A model generated the notes under the pieces. That model did not search any database and was not told the DNA's origin. It worked only from the letters and a program-made list of their open reading frames with translations. A stretch of DNA of 9,025 bases from JABDII01 sp041576235 (GTDB lineage Bacteria; Gemmatimonadota; Gemmatimonadetes; Gemmatimonadales; GWC2-71-9), in assembly GCA_041576235.1 (NCBI GenBank), contig JBFGLJ010000117.1, positions 1-9,025 of the forward strand. The letters run 5' to 3'. Shown in pieces: positions 1-7,336 of the stretch (the stretch's first letter is position 1; the number at the start of each line of letters is the position of its first letter). The position numbers were made by a program, and so were the translations under genes.

Positions 1-1
1 G

Positions 2-151
2 CAAGGGCAGCACGCCACGGAGGTGGAGGCCGGATGCTGGTGGGTGGGGGATGAAGTAAACACACTCTCGGGCCTCACAAAACTACACTGGCGGGAGGGG
101 CACCAGGGCGCGGACAGGCGGTCGCGCTCGCTCTTGGGCGAGTCGAGGTGA
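2..151 (+). CDS. possible C-terminal end of an unidentified upstream gene (partial)
   Basis: This frame is open from the left edge to a TGA at 149-151, giving 49 codons. About 41 of them end in G or C, the codon bias seen in the solid genes of this window; the other two plus-strand frames stop at 52-54 and 57-59. The residues visible (for example TEVEAGCWWVGDEVN near the edge, then an Arg/Ser-rich tail) match no family I recognise. If real, it is the tail of a plus-strand gene lying upstream of the epimerase operon and separated from it by a promoter region. GC-rich DNA produces such open frames by chance, so this is a weak call resting on codon bias alone. Confidence 0.27.
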   Translation, partial: QGQHATEVEAGCWWVGDEVNTLSGLTKLHWREGHQGADRRSRSLLGESR

Positions 152-234
152 GGGTCCCTCTGTGTCAATGGCCCTGGACAGGTGCAACGGGGTGTTCGCA
201 AATTCCACGCCGTTCGGTTGCGGCGATCACGCGA

Positions 235-250
235 TGGCAGGAGACTTGCT
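235..250 (+). promoter_or_regulatory. sigma-54 (RpoN) -24/-12 promoter upstream of the epimerase operon
   Basis: The sequence reads TGGCAGG-AGAC-TTGCT. The sigma-54 consensus is TGGCACG-N4-TTGCW, so only one conserved base differs (C to G at the sixth position). The GG (236-237) and GC (248-249) elements are separated by exactly the required 10 bases. Transcription would begin about 12 bases after the -12 GC, near 261, leaving a leader of about 130 nt before the ATG at 392. It lies in non-coding DNA in the right orientation. Sigma-54 promoters need an activator ATPase; no enhancer site was identified with confidence upstream. Confidence 0.62.
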
Positions 251-391
251 CCGCAGGTCGAGGCTGCGCCGGTCGCCCCAAGGGGGCGCCGGGCCAGCCT
301 CGCTCGTGGCCGAGGCCACGCTACTTTCCGATACTGCTCGAGGCCACCAGAGTGGGTCTCGGGCCTGCGGGTCACCGATGGGTGAGGGGAC
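251..391 (+). other. GC-rich structured leader of the epimerase operon
   Basis: No credible gene is seen between the sigma-54 match and the epimerase start. The stretch holds several inverted repeats. CGCCCC at 274-279 pairs with GGGGCG at 283-288 across 3 nt. CGTGGCC at 305-311 pairs with GGCCACG at 314-320 across 2 nt. GCCTCG at 297-302 can instead pair with CGAGGC at 311-316, which would exclude the second hairpin. No T-run follows, so these are not classical terminators. The ribosome binding site GGTGA (381-385) ends 6 nt before the ATG. A regulatory role is possible, but the high GC content makes such pairings common. Confidence 0.35.
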
Positions 392-1438
392 ATGCGGATC
401 GCTATCACGGGGGGATCGGGGTTCATAGGGCGGTATTGTTGCGAAGCACTCCTTGCCCGGGGCCACGACGTTCGCTTGTTCGACTTGATCCCGCCGGACT
501 GGACCTATGAACCGGCCGCGTTCGTCCGCGGCGACATCCGGGACGGGGCGGCCTGCGATGCGCTGCTCGACGGGTGTGATGCCGTTCTCCATCTCGCCGC
601 CGCCCACCATGATTTTGGCATCACAACCGAGACGTATTTCGGCGTCAACGAAGGCGGAGCGAGGGTGCTGACGGAGTCGATGGACGCCCATGGCATCCGT
701 CGGCTCTGCTTCTTCTCATCGGTGGCCGTGTACGGCGACGGACCCGGCCCCCACGACGAGCAGGCGGCCGTGCGCCCCAGCACCCCCTATGGGCAGTCCA
801 AATTGGCCGGCGAAGAAGTCTTCCACCGATGGGCCACTCACGGTGAAGGGCGCACGGCCCTCATCATCCGGCCGACGGCAACGTTCGGTCCTCGTAATTA
901 TGCGAATATGTACTCCTTGATTCGACAGATTCACTCCGGGAAATTCTTGATGGTCGGGCGCGGGGAAAACACGAAGAGCCTCGCCTATGTGGAGAACCTG
1001 GTGCACGCATCTCTGGCCGAGTGGGAAGCGGGTGACCGAGAGGCGTTTGCCGTCTTCAACTACGTCGACCAGCCGGACCTGACCAGCCGAGAGATCGTCG
1101 ATGCCGTCTACGCGGCGCTGGGGAAGCCCGCGCCCCGCCGTGCCGTGCCACGCTGGATGGCACGGATTCTCGCCTCTCCATTCGATCTCTTCATTCGTCT
1201 AACCGGCAAGAATCTGCCAATCTCCAGCCGGCGCATTGCCAAGCTCACCGAGGTCACGTCGTCCTATTGTGCGGACCGGATCCACGCTCGGCGCTCTCTG
1301 CACGCCGTCGACTTACGCGAGGGGATTGCCCGAATGGTGCGCTGGTACCTCGAGGAGGGGCAGCGCCAGACACCCGCGTGGCGCCTCCCGCCCCCCGAGC
1401 CGGTCGCCCCCAGCCCCCCGGCTGGGACCACCTCGTGA
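392..1438 (+). CDS. NAD(P)-dependent epimerase/dehydratase (extended SDR, WcaG/GalE type)
   Basis: This 348-residue protein belongs to the extended short-chain dehydrogenase family that epimerises, dehydrates or reduces nucleotide-linked sugars in the cytoplasm. The Rossmann glycine motif GxxGxxG is at residues 7-13 (GGSGFIG). D31 at the end of the second strand suits NAD binding. HLAAAHH at 67-73 is the usual post-strand-4 segment, SSVAVYG at 109-115 carries the catalytic Ser region, and the catalytic Y133-xxx-K137 pair (YGQSK) is intact. RPTATFGPRN at 160-169 is the typical sugar-binding segment. The C-terminus ends in a short Pro-rich tail. ATG 392 is the first possible start, because an in-frame TGA lies at 383-385, and GGTGA sits 6 nt before it. 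It is the first gene of a likely three-gene operon behind the 235-250 promoter. The exact substrate cannot be read from the sequence; a 3-beta-hydroxysteroid-dehydrogenase-like relative is the alternative. Confidence 0.94.
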   Translation: MRIAITGGSGFIGRYCCEALLARGHDVRLFDLIPPDWTYEPAAFVRGDIRDGAACDALLDGCDAVLHLAAAHHDFGITTETYFGVNEGGARVLTESMDAHGIRRLCFFSSVAVYGDGPGPHDEQAAVRPSTPYGQSKLAGEEVFHRWATHGEGRTALIIRPTATFGPRNYANMYSLIRQIHSGKFLMVGRGENTKSLAYVENLVHASLAEWEAGDREAFAVFNYVDQPDLTSREIVDAVYAALGKPAPRRAVPRWMARILASPFDLFIRLTGKNLPISSRRIAKLTEVTSSYCADRIHARRSLHAVDLREGIARMVRWYLEEGQRQTPAWRLPPPEPVAPSPPAGTTS

Positions 1439-1490
1439 GGCTCAGGTCCGCGGCGTCGCGCTGACGCCCGTGCCCTCCTAAGGCGGAGCC

Positions 1491-2618
1491 GTGCTTCTCT
1501 CGGTCGTCTCACTGGTGGCCCTCGGAATCCTCGTGGTGGGCTGGATCGGCTACCCGGCGGTCATGGCGGCCCTCGCGCGCTGGCGCTCGGGTCGTCACGC
1601 GCGCGCGACGTCGTGGAGCCCCAGCGTCTCGGTGGTCATCGCCACGCGGGACGACCCGAGCGTCGTGGCCGCCCGCGTCGAGAACCTGGAGGCCACCGCG
1701 TATCCGGCGGACCGGGTGGAGGTCGTCGTGGCCATCGACTCTCGGGCCGAGCGTCCGATAGAGGCGTATGCGAACGCGGTCGGTTCGCGCGCGCGTGTGG
1801 TTCAGGGTGATCCGCCAGGCGGCAAAGCCACCACGCTGAACGCCGGAGCACGAGCGGCGACCGGGGACATTATCGTCTTTGCCGACTCTCACCAGGTATT
1901 TGCACCAGACGCGATTCCCGCCCTGGTTCACTTTCTCGGGGATGAGCGATTCGGGGCCGTGACCGGTGCGCTCACCATGGACCTGCAGTCCGGGGAACAC
2001 ACGGTGCTAGATTGGCTCTGGCGATACGAAGTCATGATCCGTCGCGCCGAGGCAGCGGTTCACAGTATTGTGGCGGTGACCGGTGCGATCTATGCGATCC
2101 GGCGGGTGTTGTGGAGGCCCCTCCCGGCCGGCTTGATCTGTGACGATCTCCTCATCCCGCTCCACGTCGCCATGTCGGGCAGCCGGGTGGGCTTCGCCGA
2201 GAACGCCCTAGCCCACGACCCCCGCCGCTTCACGAGGGAGCAGGAGTTTCATCGAAAAGTCCGAACGCTGACCGGTATGCTCCAACTTTGCGCCTGGGAG
2301 CCCGTGGTCCTCGTGCCATGGCGGAATCCGATTTGGGGGCAATTCGTCTGCCACAAACTCCTGCGCATCGCCACGCCGTTCCTCGTGATCGCCGTCTTCC
2401 TGGGGCTCCTCGCGTTGGCCGTCGGGATGTTCGGCCGCGCGCTCTGGTTTGCGCTCGCCGGATTTGCCGGTGCCGCGGCCCTGGCGACCGTGTTCTGGCC
2501 GCGCTGGATGCGGGGCATGGCCCAGCATGCTGGATGGGTGATCCGGCTTCAAGCGGCCCCGCTGGCGGCGTGGGCGAATGCCGTTCAAGGGCGATGGGAC
2601 GTGTGGAAGAAGACTTGA
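1491..2618 (+). CDS. membrane-anchored glycosyltransferase family 2 protein
   Basis: This 375-residue GT-A fold glycosyltransferase is likely to add a sugar from a nucleotide donor to a lipid-linked or growing chain at the inner membrane. A transmembrane segment at about 3-27 precedes the catalytic domain, which opens with PSVSVVIATRDD (44-55). AID at 81-83 binds nucleotide, and PPGGKATTLNAGA at 108-120 is the usual GKxxxLNxG segment. FADSH at 130-134 stands at the DXD position, with His in place of the last Asp. CDD at 217-219 is the likely catalytic acid, and EQEFHRKVRT at 250-259 replaces the QxxRW of processive synthases. Two or three hydrophobic helices follow at about 292-336. The GTG start is fixed by an in-frame TAA at 1479-1481, and TAAGG lies 7 nt upstream. 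It follows the epimerase after 52 bases with no visible terminator. Whether it is processive is unknown. Confidence 0.92.
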   Translation: MLLSVVSLVALGILVVGWIGYPAVMAALARWRSGRHARATSWSPSVSVVIATRDDPSVVAARVENLEATAYPADRVEVVVAIDSRAERPIEAYANAVGSRARVVQGDPPGGKATTLNAGARAATGDIIVFADSHQVFAPDAIPALVHFLGDERFGAVTGALTMDLQSGEHTVLDWLWRYEVMIRRAEAAVHSIVAVTGAIYAIRRVLWRPLPAGLICDDLLIPLHVAMSGSRVGFAENALAHDPRRFTREQEFHRKVRTLTGMLQLCAWEPVVLVPWRNPIWGQFVCHKLLRIATPFLVIAVFLGLLALAVGMFGRALWFALAGFAGAAALATVFWPRWMRGMAQHAGWVIRLQAAPLAAWANAVQGRWDVWKKT

Positions 2619-2655
2619 CACGCAACACACTCTTCCGACAACTGGCCTGACTCGG

Positions 2656-3867
2656 GTGAACATCCTCTGGGTCAAGACCGAGTTGCTGCACCCCGTGAAC
2701 CGCGGGGGGCGCATTCGGACGTATCACATGCTGCGAGCGCTGAAGGCCGACCATCGCGTCACCTACCTCGCACTCGACGATGGTTCAGCCGCGCCCGATG
2801 CGCTCGAACGTGCCGACGAGTACTGCCACGAGATCGAGCGCGTGTCATTTACTACGACCTCGAAAGAATCCCTGTGGTTGTATGCCGATCTGCTGCGCAA
2901 CGTTTTCTCGCCGCTCCCCTATGCCATCGCGAAGTATGCTTCTCCCGCCTTACGACGCCGGATCTGGACGCGGGCGGCAAGCGGGGTCCATGACGTCCTG
3001 GTCTGCGACTTTCTCTCTCCAAGCCAAAACGTCCCACGCGGCCTGTCGATTCCCGCCGTCCTCTTTCAGCACAATGTGGAGGCAGCGATCTGGGAGCGGC
3101 ACACACAGGTCGCCCGGGGATGGCTCCGGCGCCGGTACTTCGCCGAGCAGTGGCGGCGCGTGCGGCGGTTCGAACACAGGGAGTGCCACCGGTTCGATCA
3201 CGTGATCGCGGTTTCCGGTGCGGATGCCGACACTTTCCGCCAAGCGTATGGGGTCACGCGGGTCTCCGCGGTACCGACGGGTGTGGACACGGCGTACTTC
3301 GCTCCGCTCGCGAGCAGGCCTCGCGCACCGCATGGCCTGGTCTTTACCGGTTCCATGGACTGGATGCCCAATCAGGATGCCATCGAGTACTTCGCGTCCG
3401 CCATCCTCCCGCGGGTGCAGCGCGCGGTACCCGAGGCCACCCTCGCGGTCGTCGGACGACACCCCACAGCGCGGGTTGAGCGGCTCGTCCGGGTGACCCC
3501 CGGCATCGATCTTGTCGGATCGGTGCCGGACGTGCGGCCGCACATGGCCCGGGCGGCCGTGTTCGTCGTTCCCATCCGCGTGGGCGGTGGGACGCGCCTC
3601 AAGATCTTCGAAGCCATGGAGATGGGGCTGCCGGTTGTGACCACGACGATTGGAGCCGAAGGCCTCCCGCTGCGGCACGGGGAACACGCCCTCTTCGCAG
3701 ATACGCCGGATGCCTTCGCGGATGCCGTCATCGGCCTGTTGCGGTCGCCGGAGGAGGCGCAGGCGCTGGCGGATCGGGGCACGCGGTATGTGCGGACCCA
3801 TTTTTCTTGGACAACGGCGGCTCAGCGGTTCGCCGAGATCTGCGCCGACGTCGTCGCGCGGGCATAA
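2656..3867 (+). CDS. glycosyltransferase family 4, EPS/PEP-CTERM-associated sugar transferase type
   Basis: This 403-residue GT-B glycosyltransferase probably transfers a sugar from a nucleotide donor to a polysaccharide precursor at the cytoplasmic membrane face. The N-terminal domain begins NILWVKTELLHPVNRGGRIR, with the donor-loop glycines G17-G18. FQHNVEAAIWERH at 137-149, AVPTGVD at 205-211 and FTGSMDWMPN at 230-239 are family signatures. The donor-binding motif PIRVGGGTRLKIFEAM at 306-321 keeps the second Glu (E319), while the first Glu of EX7E is Gly, as usual in this subgroup. It resembles the sugar transferases described with exosortase/PEP-CTERM EPS clusters (TIGR03087-like, from memory). 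I chose GTG 2656 because the conserved fold starts right there. The frame also extends to ATG 2578, but that would add 26 residues of non-conserved, shadow-like sequence inside the preceding gene. No strong ribosome site precedes 2656, so coupling to the gene 37 bases upstream is likely. Its stop lies 27 bases from the end of the convergent gene. Confidence 0.93.
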   Translation: MNILWVKTELLHPVNRGGRIRTYHMLRALKADHRVTYLALDDGSAAPDALERADEYCHEIERVSFTTTSKESLWLYADLLRNVFSPLPYAIAKYASPALRRRIWTRAASGVHDVLVCDFLSPSQNVPRGLSIPAVLFQHNVEAAIWERHTQVARGWLRRRYFAEQWRRVRRFEHRECHRFDHVIAVSGADADTFRQAYGVTRVSAVPTGVDTAYFAPLASRPRAPHGLVFTGSMDWMPNQDAIEYFASAILPRVQRAVPEATLAVVGRHPTARVERLVRVTPGIDLVGSVPDVRPHMARAAVFVVPIRVGGGTRLKIFEAMEMGLPVVTTTIGAEGLPLRHGEHALFADTPDAFADAVIGLLRSPEEAQALADRGTRYVRTHFSWTTAAQRFAEICADVVARA

Positions 3868-3894
3868 CGCGTCAGCGGAGGCGCGCGCGGGTGA

Positions 3895-5595
3895 TCACCG
3901 ACCCTGCCCTGAGAGTCTGCTGCGCCGACGTTTCGCGTCGATCATCGTGAGGCGCCCTTCGTGCGCGAGGCTGTGGACGCCGGTGATACGCCGGTGCCAC
4001 CGCGGTTCGATTCGGGTCACTTCTTCTTCTCGGTATTCATTTGGGGTCAGCGTCACGATCCGGTTCAGCCGAAGCCCGTAGCCATACCCGCGAGAACAAT
4101 CCTGCGAGGGGCGATAGACTACCCCGTCGCGGACGAAGAGCCGACCCGCCGGGCGCGACGACCGCGCGTCGGACACCACCGGATTCATCGGATGGGGCTG
4201 CCACTTCTGACTCAGCGGTGATGGCGCATGAAACAGAAACAGCTCCTCCGACGGTGAAGCCCCAGGCCGTTCCTGGATATTGGTGAAGAGCCACCACCGG
4301 TCGTGGCCCTCGAAGAGGGTTGCATCGACAGCGAGATGATCGCGCAGCAGCGTCGTGTCGTGCATCCATCCGAACGGGAAATCCTGACATCGGTAGACGT
4401 CGATGCGGCCGTGATCCCCCGACTCGGGAACCATGTAGAGCTGGTCTTCCCAAGTGAAGAGATGCGGGTAGGAGAGGTGAAAGGGAGTCTCTAGCGCCAC
4501 CCGCGGGGACCCGTGCCGGCCAGACTCATCCATTTCGAGCACGGCGATGCGGCCCTTGCGCTGGGCGTAGAGATACTCTTCGATGAAGACGTAATACGTG
4601 CCATCCCGGTACACGATATGCGGGTCGGCCCAGAACCGATCCCGGGGCGGGATGATGGGCGTGAACCGCCAGGGCGATGTGGACAGGTCGTCCCGCATGT
4701 CGAAGAGCAGGATCCATTGATCCCACCACAACCGGTTGACGAGCGTGCGGCGGGTGCGTCGTGCGATGTGCCTTGCCAGGGGTGCGACGAACGCCCGGTT
4801 CGTCGGGCGCGTGTACAGACGGCGCGAGTAGAAGCGCGGTGGGTGGTTGGCAGCCAGGGCCCCGACCTCCACCGCTTCCGGGCCTGCGTCGCGGAACCGG
4901 CGCAGGATTCTCGGCAGGAGCGCCAGGGATTTCCAGTAGTAATTGTTGCGATTCAACCGAACCGAGATCGGGTGCGTGGCCGCGTAGGTAGCGGCGAGCA
5001 CCTTCCCATTATCCAAGTCCTCTGTCAGGACCTGGAGCATCGCGCCGGTGACGTGGTCGGCCTCGAACACCTCCCAGAATCCCGGCGGGCCACCCCGGTA
5101 GGTGTCGTGGGCCCCGTGATGGAACGACCAGACACCGTAACGACTGGCGGCCAGAATGGACCCGCGCAGGATCCGGAAACCGAGGCGCACTAGGACGTCC
5201 AGATCGTGCTCGCGGACGCGCGCTACGTCCGGGTCGCTCAACCGGTCGGAGAATCGCGTTTGCTGCGGGTGGACCGTGATCGTTGGGACATCGGCCACGA
5301 GCGGGGCGAGGTCCGAGCGGCGAAAGGCATCGGGCTCGGCTCGGAAACGCCACCGCTCATACCGCATGTAGGCGTTGTACAGGATGTAGGCTCGATCCCT
5401 CCACCAGCGGACGAATCGCCCCAGGTGGCGCTCGCCCGGAGCGCCGGCCACCGATCCATTCAAGACGACGAGTTCGAGCGTGGCTGCGCCGGAAGCCACA
5501 ACCTCCTGCATCATCGTCACGATCCAGGCCGGAACCTCGAGCGAGTCGAGGAGGAGGCCGATCCGGAGCGGCGGATTCGGGCTGCCTGGGCTCAT
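3895..5595 (-). CDS. formyltransferase-fold domain fused to a beta-propeller-like domain
   Basis: This is a 566-residue two-domain protein. Residues 10-250 look like a formyltransferase (methionyl-tRNA formyltransferase superfamily) Rossmann domain. RIGLLLDS starts it, and GVWSFHHG at 154-161 aligns with the family's GVINIHPS active-site segment. RGGPPGFWEV at 167-176 and TGAMLQVLTEDLDNGKVL at 183-200 match the ...RG..P...TG.T.H...D.G pattern. His159 and Asp195 stand at catalytic positions; the usual Asn is Ser157. Residues about 290-545 resemble the five-bladed propeller-like region of glucosamine inositolphosphorylceramide transferase N-terminal domains: FWADPHIVYRDGTYYVFIEE (321-340), then repeated DATLFEG and WWLFTN units. 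Such fusions occur in bacterial polysaccharide loci. The likely job is acyl/formyl modification or transfer involving an amino-sugar, but the reaction is unproven. Its ATG overlaps the stop of the upstream membrane glycosyltransferase (ATGA), so the two are translationally coupled. No signal peptide is seen, so it is probably cytoplasmic. Confidence 0.88.
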   Translation of the reverse strand: MSPGSPNPPLRIGLLLDSLEVPAWIVTMMQEVVASGAATLELVVLNGSVAGAPGERHLGRFVRWWRDRAYILYNAYMRYERWRFRAEPDAFRRSDLAPLVADVPTITVHPQQTRFSDRLSDPDVARVREHDLDVLVRLGFRILRGSILAASRYGVWSFHHGAHDTYRGGPPGFWEVFEADHVTGAMLQVLTEDLDNGKVLAATYAATHPISVRLNRNNYYWKSLALLPRILRRFRDAGPEAVEVGALAANHPPRFYSRRLYTRPTNRAFVAPLARHIARRTRRTLVNRLWWDQWILLFDMRDDLSTSPWRFTPIIPPRDRFWADPHIVYRDGTYYVFIEEYLYAQRKGRIAVLEMDESGRHGSPRVALETPFHLSYPHLFTWEDQLYMVPESGDHGRIDVYRCQDFPFGWMHDTTLLRDHLAVDATLFEGHDRWWLFTNIQERPGASPSEELFLFHAPSPLSQKWQPHPMNPVVSDARSSRPAGRLFVRDGVVYRPSQDCSRGYGYGLRLNRIVTLTPNEYREEEVTRIEPRWHRRITGVHSLAHEGRLTMIDAKRRRSRLSGQGR

Positions 5596-7073
5596 CGGGG
5601 GGGCGATCCCTCGCCATCGCCGCCAAGGGTCACGCGGTAGATGCTGAACTCGCTGCTCTCGAACTCACGCAGGAAGAGGTCGGGCCGCTCCTGGATCAGC
5701 TCACGCCAGAAATCCCCAACCCAGGTCCGCAGGCCCAGGTCTCCAAGAATGATGTGAGAGATCTCCTGGTCGTGCAGCTCCGCCAAGAGCATGTCCCGGG
5801 GCGCCGTCATCAGGCTAATGGTTGGGATTCTGGTTTCCCATGCGAAGATTCGTGGCTTCACAAACGCGGCTCGCATCGGCACGAGGGCGTGCCGCTGTCG
5901 AGCGGTGCGAAAGAGGCTCTGCAGTGCGGGGTCTGAGATCAGCGGACCGGGCGGCGGGCTCGCCGCTTGGCGCCCAAGGGCGAGGAGTGCCATGAGACCC
6001 ATCGCTGCCGCTGTATACCGGGCGCCTCTGCCAGCCGGTGGCAATCGGTCAGCAACCCAGGCAACGCCCCGCACCAATCCGAAGGCGAAGATGGGAAAGA
6101 GCGGCCACAGGTATCGGCTTGCCTTGACGGGAATGACGAGGAGCATGCCGCAGTACATAACGGCGAACAGCACTACGAACCGGCGCCATGCGCCCCCGAT
6201 CCAGAGGGCCAGTCCCACGGCCATGAGCGCGAGGCTCACAACGTGGTACCCAGCGTTGAACGGTTTCGAGGGGAATGGGTACAGGTGGCTCTCGAAAATC
6301 GCCCCGCGATACATCCATGCCCGAGTCGCCATTCGTCCGAGTCGATCGAGAAGGGCCGGCGCCTGCTCGGAGGCAGCGATCGCCCCGAGCTCGGTTCCTT
6401 CGGGGATCGAGGGGATCGCCCCCACGTTCAAGAGGCCGTACCCGATGCCGAACACGGCAAGCCACACCAGCAACGGGACCAGCGGCCGAAGGCGGAGCGT
6501 GCGGAGGTTCATCATCCAAAAGACAGCGAGCGCGGGAATCAGGGGCAGAGCCGCGGTGCGATAGAGGAACGCTCCCACTCCACACGCGGTGATCAGCGTC
6601 GTTCGCCTTCGGCTCCACGGCAAGGGTGAGTCTACCAAGGCGATGACGGTCCAAATGAGCACCGCGAACATGAAATCCGGAACTAAGGCGCTCGGGATGA
6701 ATCTGGCCTGAAGGGCGATGCCCACGAGCAGCGCTGCGAGAAACCCCTGCCATGCCTCGTCGCGGTGGGCAAAATACCGTCCCGCAACAAAGATGAATGC
6801 TACGAAACTCATGACGGTGAAGAGACGGAGAAGGAACTCGCTTCGGCCCGCGAGGGCTAGAATCGGGGCCACAGTGAGCGGCAACCCCGGCGGCGCGATG
6901 CGAGGTCCCGCCTGCGGCACCAAGTCACTGTAGATGTACCCGATGTCGGTGTACGCACGTCCCTCGGCCAAGGCCTCCGCGTGCATGAGGTACTGGCCCC
7001 TGTCATCGCCGGCGAGTTCGGGAGCGTACCGCCATTCCCACAACGCGGGGAGCACGGATATCAGGAGAATCAC
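5592..7073 (-). CDS. multi-pass membrane glycosyltransferase of the GT-C fold (PMT/ArnT-like)
   Basis: From the GTG at 7073 this is 493 residues with roughly ten hydrophobic helices and a soluble C-terminal part from about residue 370. GT-C enzymes use polyprenyl-phosphate sugars as donors and act on the periplasmic side. The first external loop carries the expected acidic motif, AGDDRGQYLMHAEALAEGRA (21-40), with D23/D24 as catalytic or metal residues, followed by APPGLPL (60-66). SRYLWPLFP at 319-327 is the conserved Arg-Tyr-x-x-Pro segment before a late helix. The annotated start is doubtful. It would truncate the first helix and leave no positive residue before it, while the frame is open upstream to a TAG at 7200-7202. 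A CTG at 7175 preceded by GGAG (7184-7187, 8 nt spacing) would give about 527 residues with a Pro/Ser-rich cytosolic tail and Arg before the helix. It is the first gene of a two-gene operon with the formyltransferase-fold protein. Donor sugar and acceptor are unknown. Confidence 0.87.
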   Translation of the reverse strand: MILLISVLPALWEWRYAPELAGDDRGQYLMHAEALAEGRAYTDIGYIYSDLVPQAGPRIAPPGLPLTVAPILALAGRSEFLLRLFTVMSFVAFIFVAGRYFAHRDEAWQGFLAALLVGIALQARFIPSALVPDFMFAVLIWTVIALVDSPLPWSRRRTTLITACGVGAFLYRTAALPLIPALAVFWMMNLRTLRLRPLVPLLVWLAVFGIGYGLLNVGAIPSIPEGTELGAIAASEQAPALLDRLGRMATRAWMYRGAIFESHLYPFPSKPFNAGYHVVSLALMAVGLALWIGGAWRRFVVLFAVMYCGMLLVIPVKASRYLWPLFPIFAFGLVRGVAWVADRLPPAGRGARYTAAAMGLMALLALGRQAASPPPGPLISDPALQSLFRTARQRHALVPMRAAFVKPRIFAWETRIPTISLMTAPRDMLLAELHDQEISHIILGDLGLRTWVGDFWRELIQERPDLFLREFESSEFSIYRVTLGGDGEGSPPR

Positions 7074-7336
7074 CCCCCAGCCGATCCGCTGGACGGCCGT
7101 CGACCGGGGGAATGACAGCGGGGCGGCTGGGGTCGCAACCGGGGGTTGAGAGGGAGAGATGGGGGTGCTAGGCAGGGCGTTTACTCCGGGTCCGGACGGC
7201 TATGACCGGGGCCTAGGTCAGGGATACACGGTAGGTTAGTATGTTGAACGGGCGAGACAATCTGCACCTGTTCTCGCCGGGCGTGTAGAGCAGACCCCAC
7301 ACGTCCCTGTTCGGCTCGGCGCAGGGGCCGAATGTA

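Noticed and set aside
305..320. Perfect palindrome-like repeat as an intrinsic terminator of an upstream gene
   Set aside because: No T-run follows, and it lies downstream of the predicted promoter inside the leader.
227..691. 154-codon minus-strand frame across the epimerase promoter
   Set aside because: More than half is antisense to the epimerase, no family is recognisable, and it would cover the sigma-54 element.
2578..2655. Upstream ATG extension of the GT4 glycosyltransferase
   Set aside because: The extra 26 residues lie mostly over the end of the GT2 gene in another frame, have shadow-like composition, and the GT-B fold begins exactly at GTG 2656.
2950..3801. 283-codon open frame on the minus strand
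   Set aside because: It is fully antisense to the GT4 gene, His/Arg/Pro-rich with no domain, and is a by-product of GC-rich codon bias.
4513..5193. 226-codon open frame on the plus strand
   Set aside because: It is antisense to the formyltransferase-propeller gene, whose motifs are clear; the plus-strand product has no recognisable features.
5967..6753. Open frames of over 200 codons on both strands
   Set aside because: They overlap the membrane glycosyltransferase in other frames and lack its membrane helices or any domain; they are shadows.
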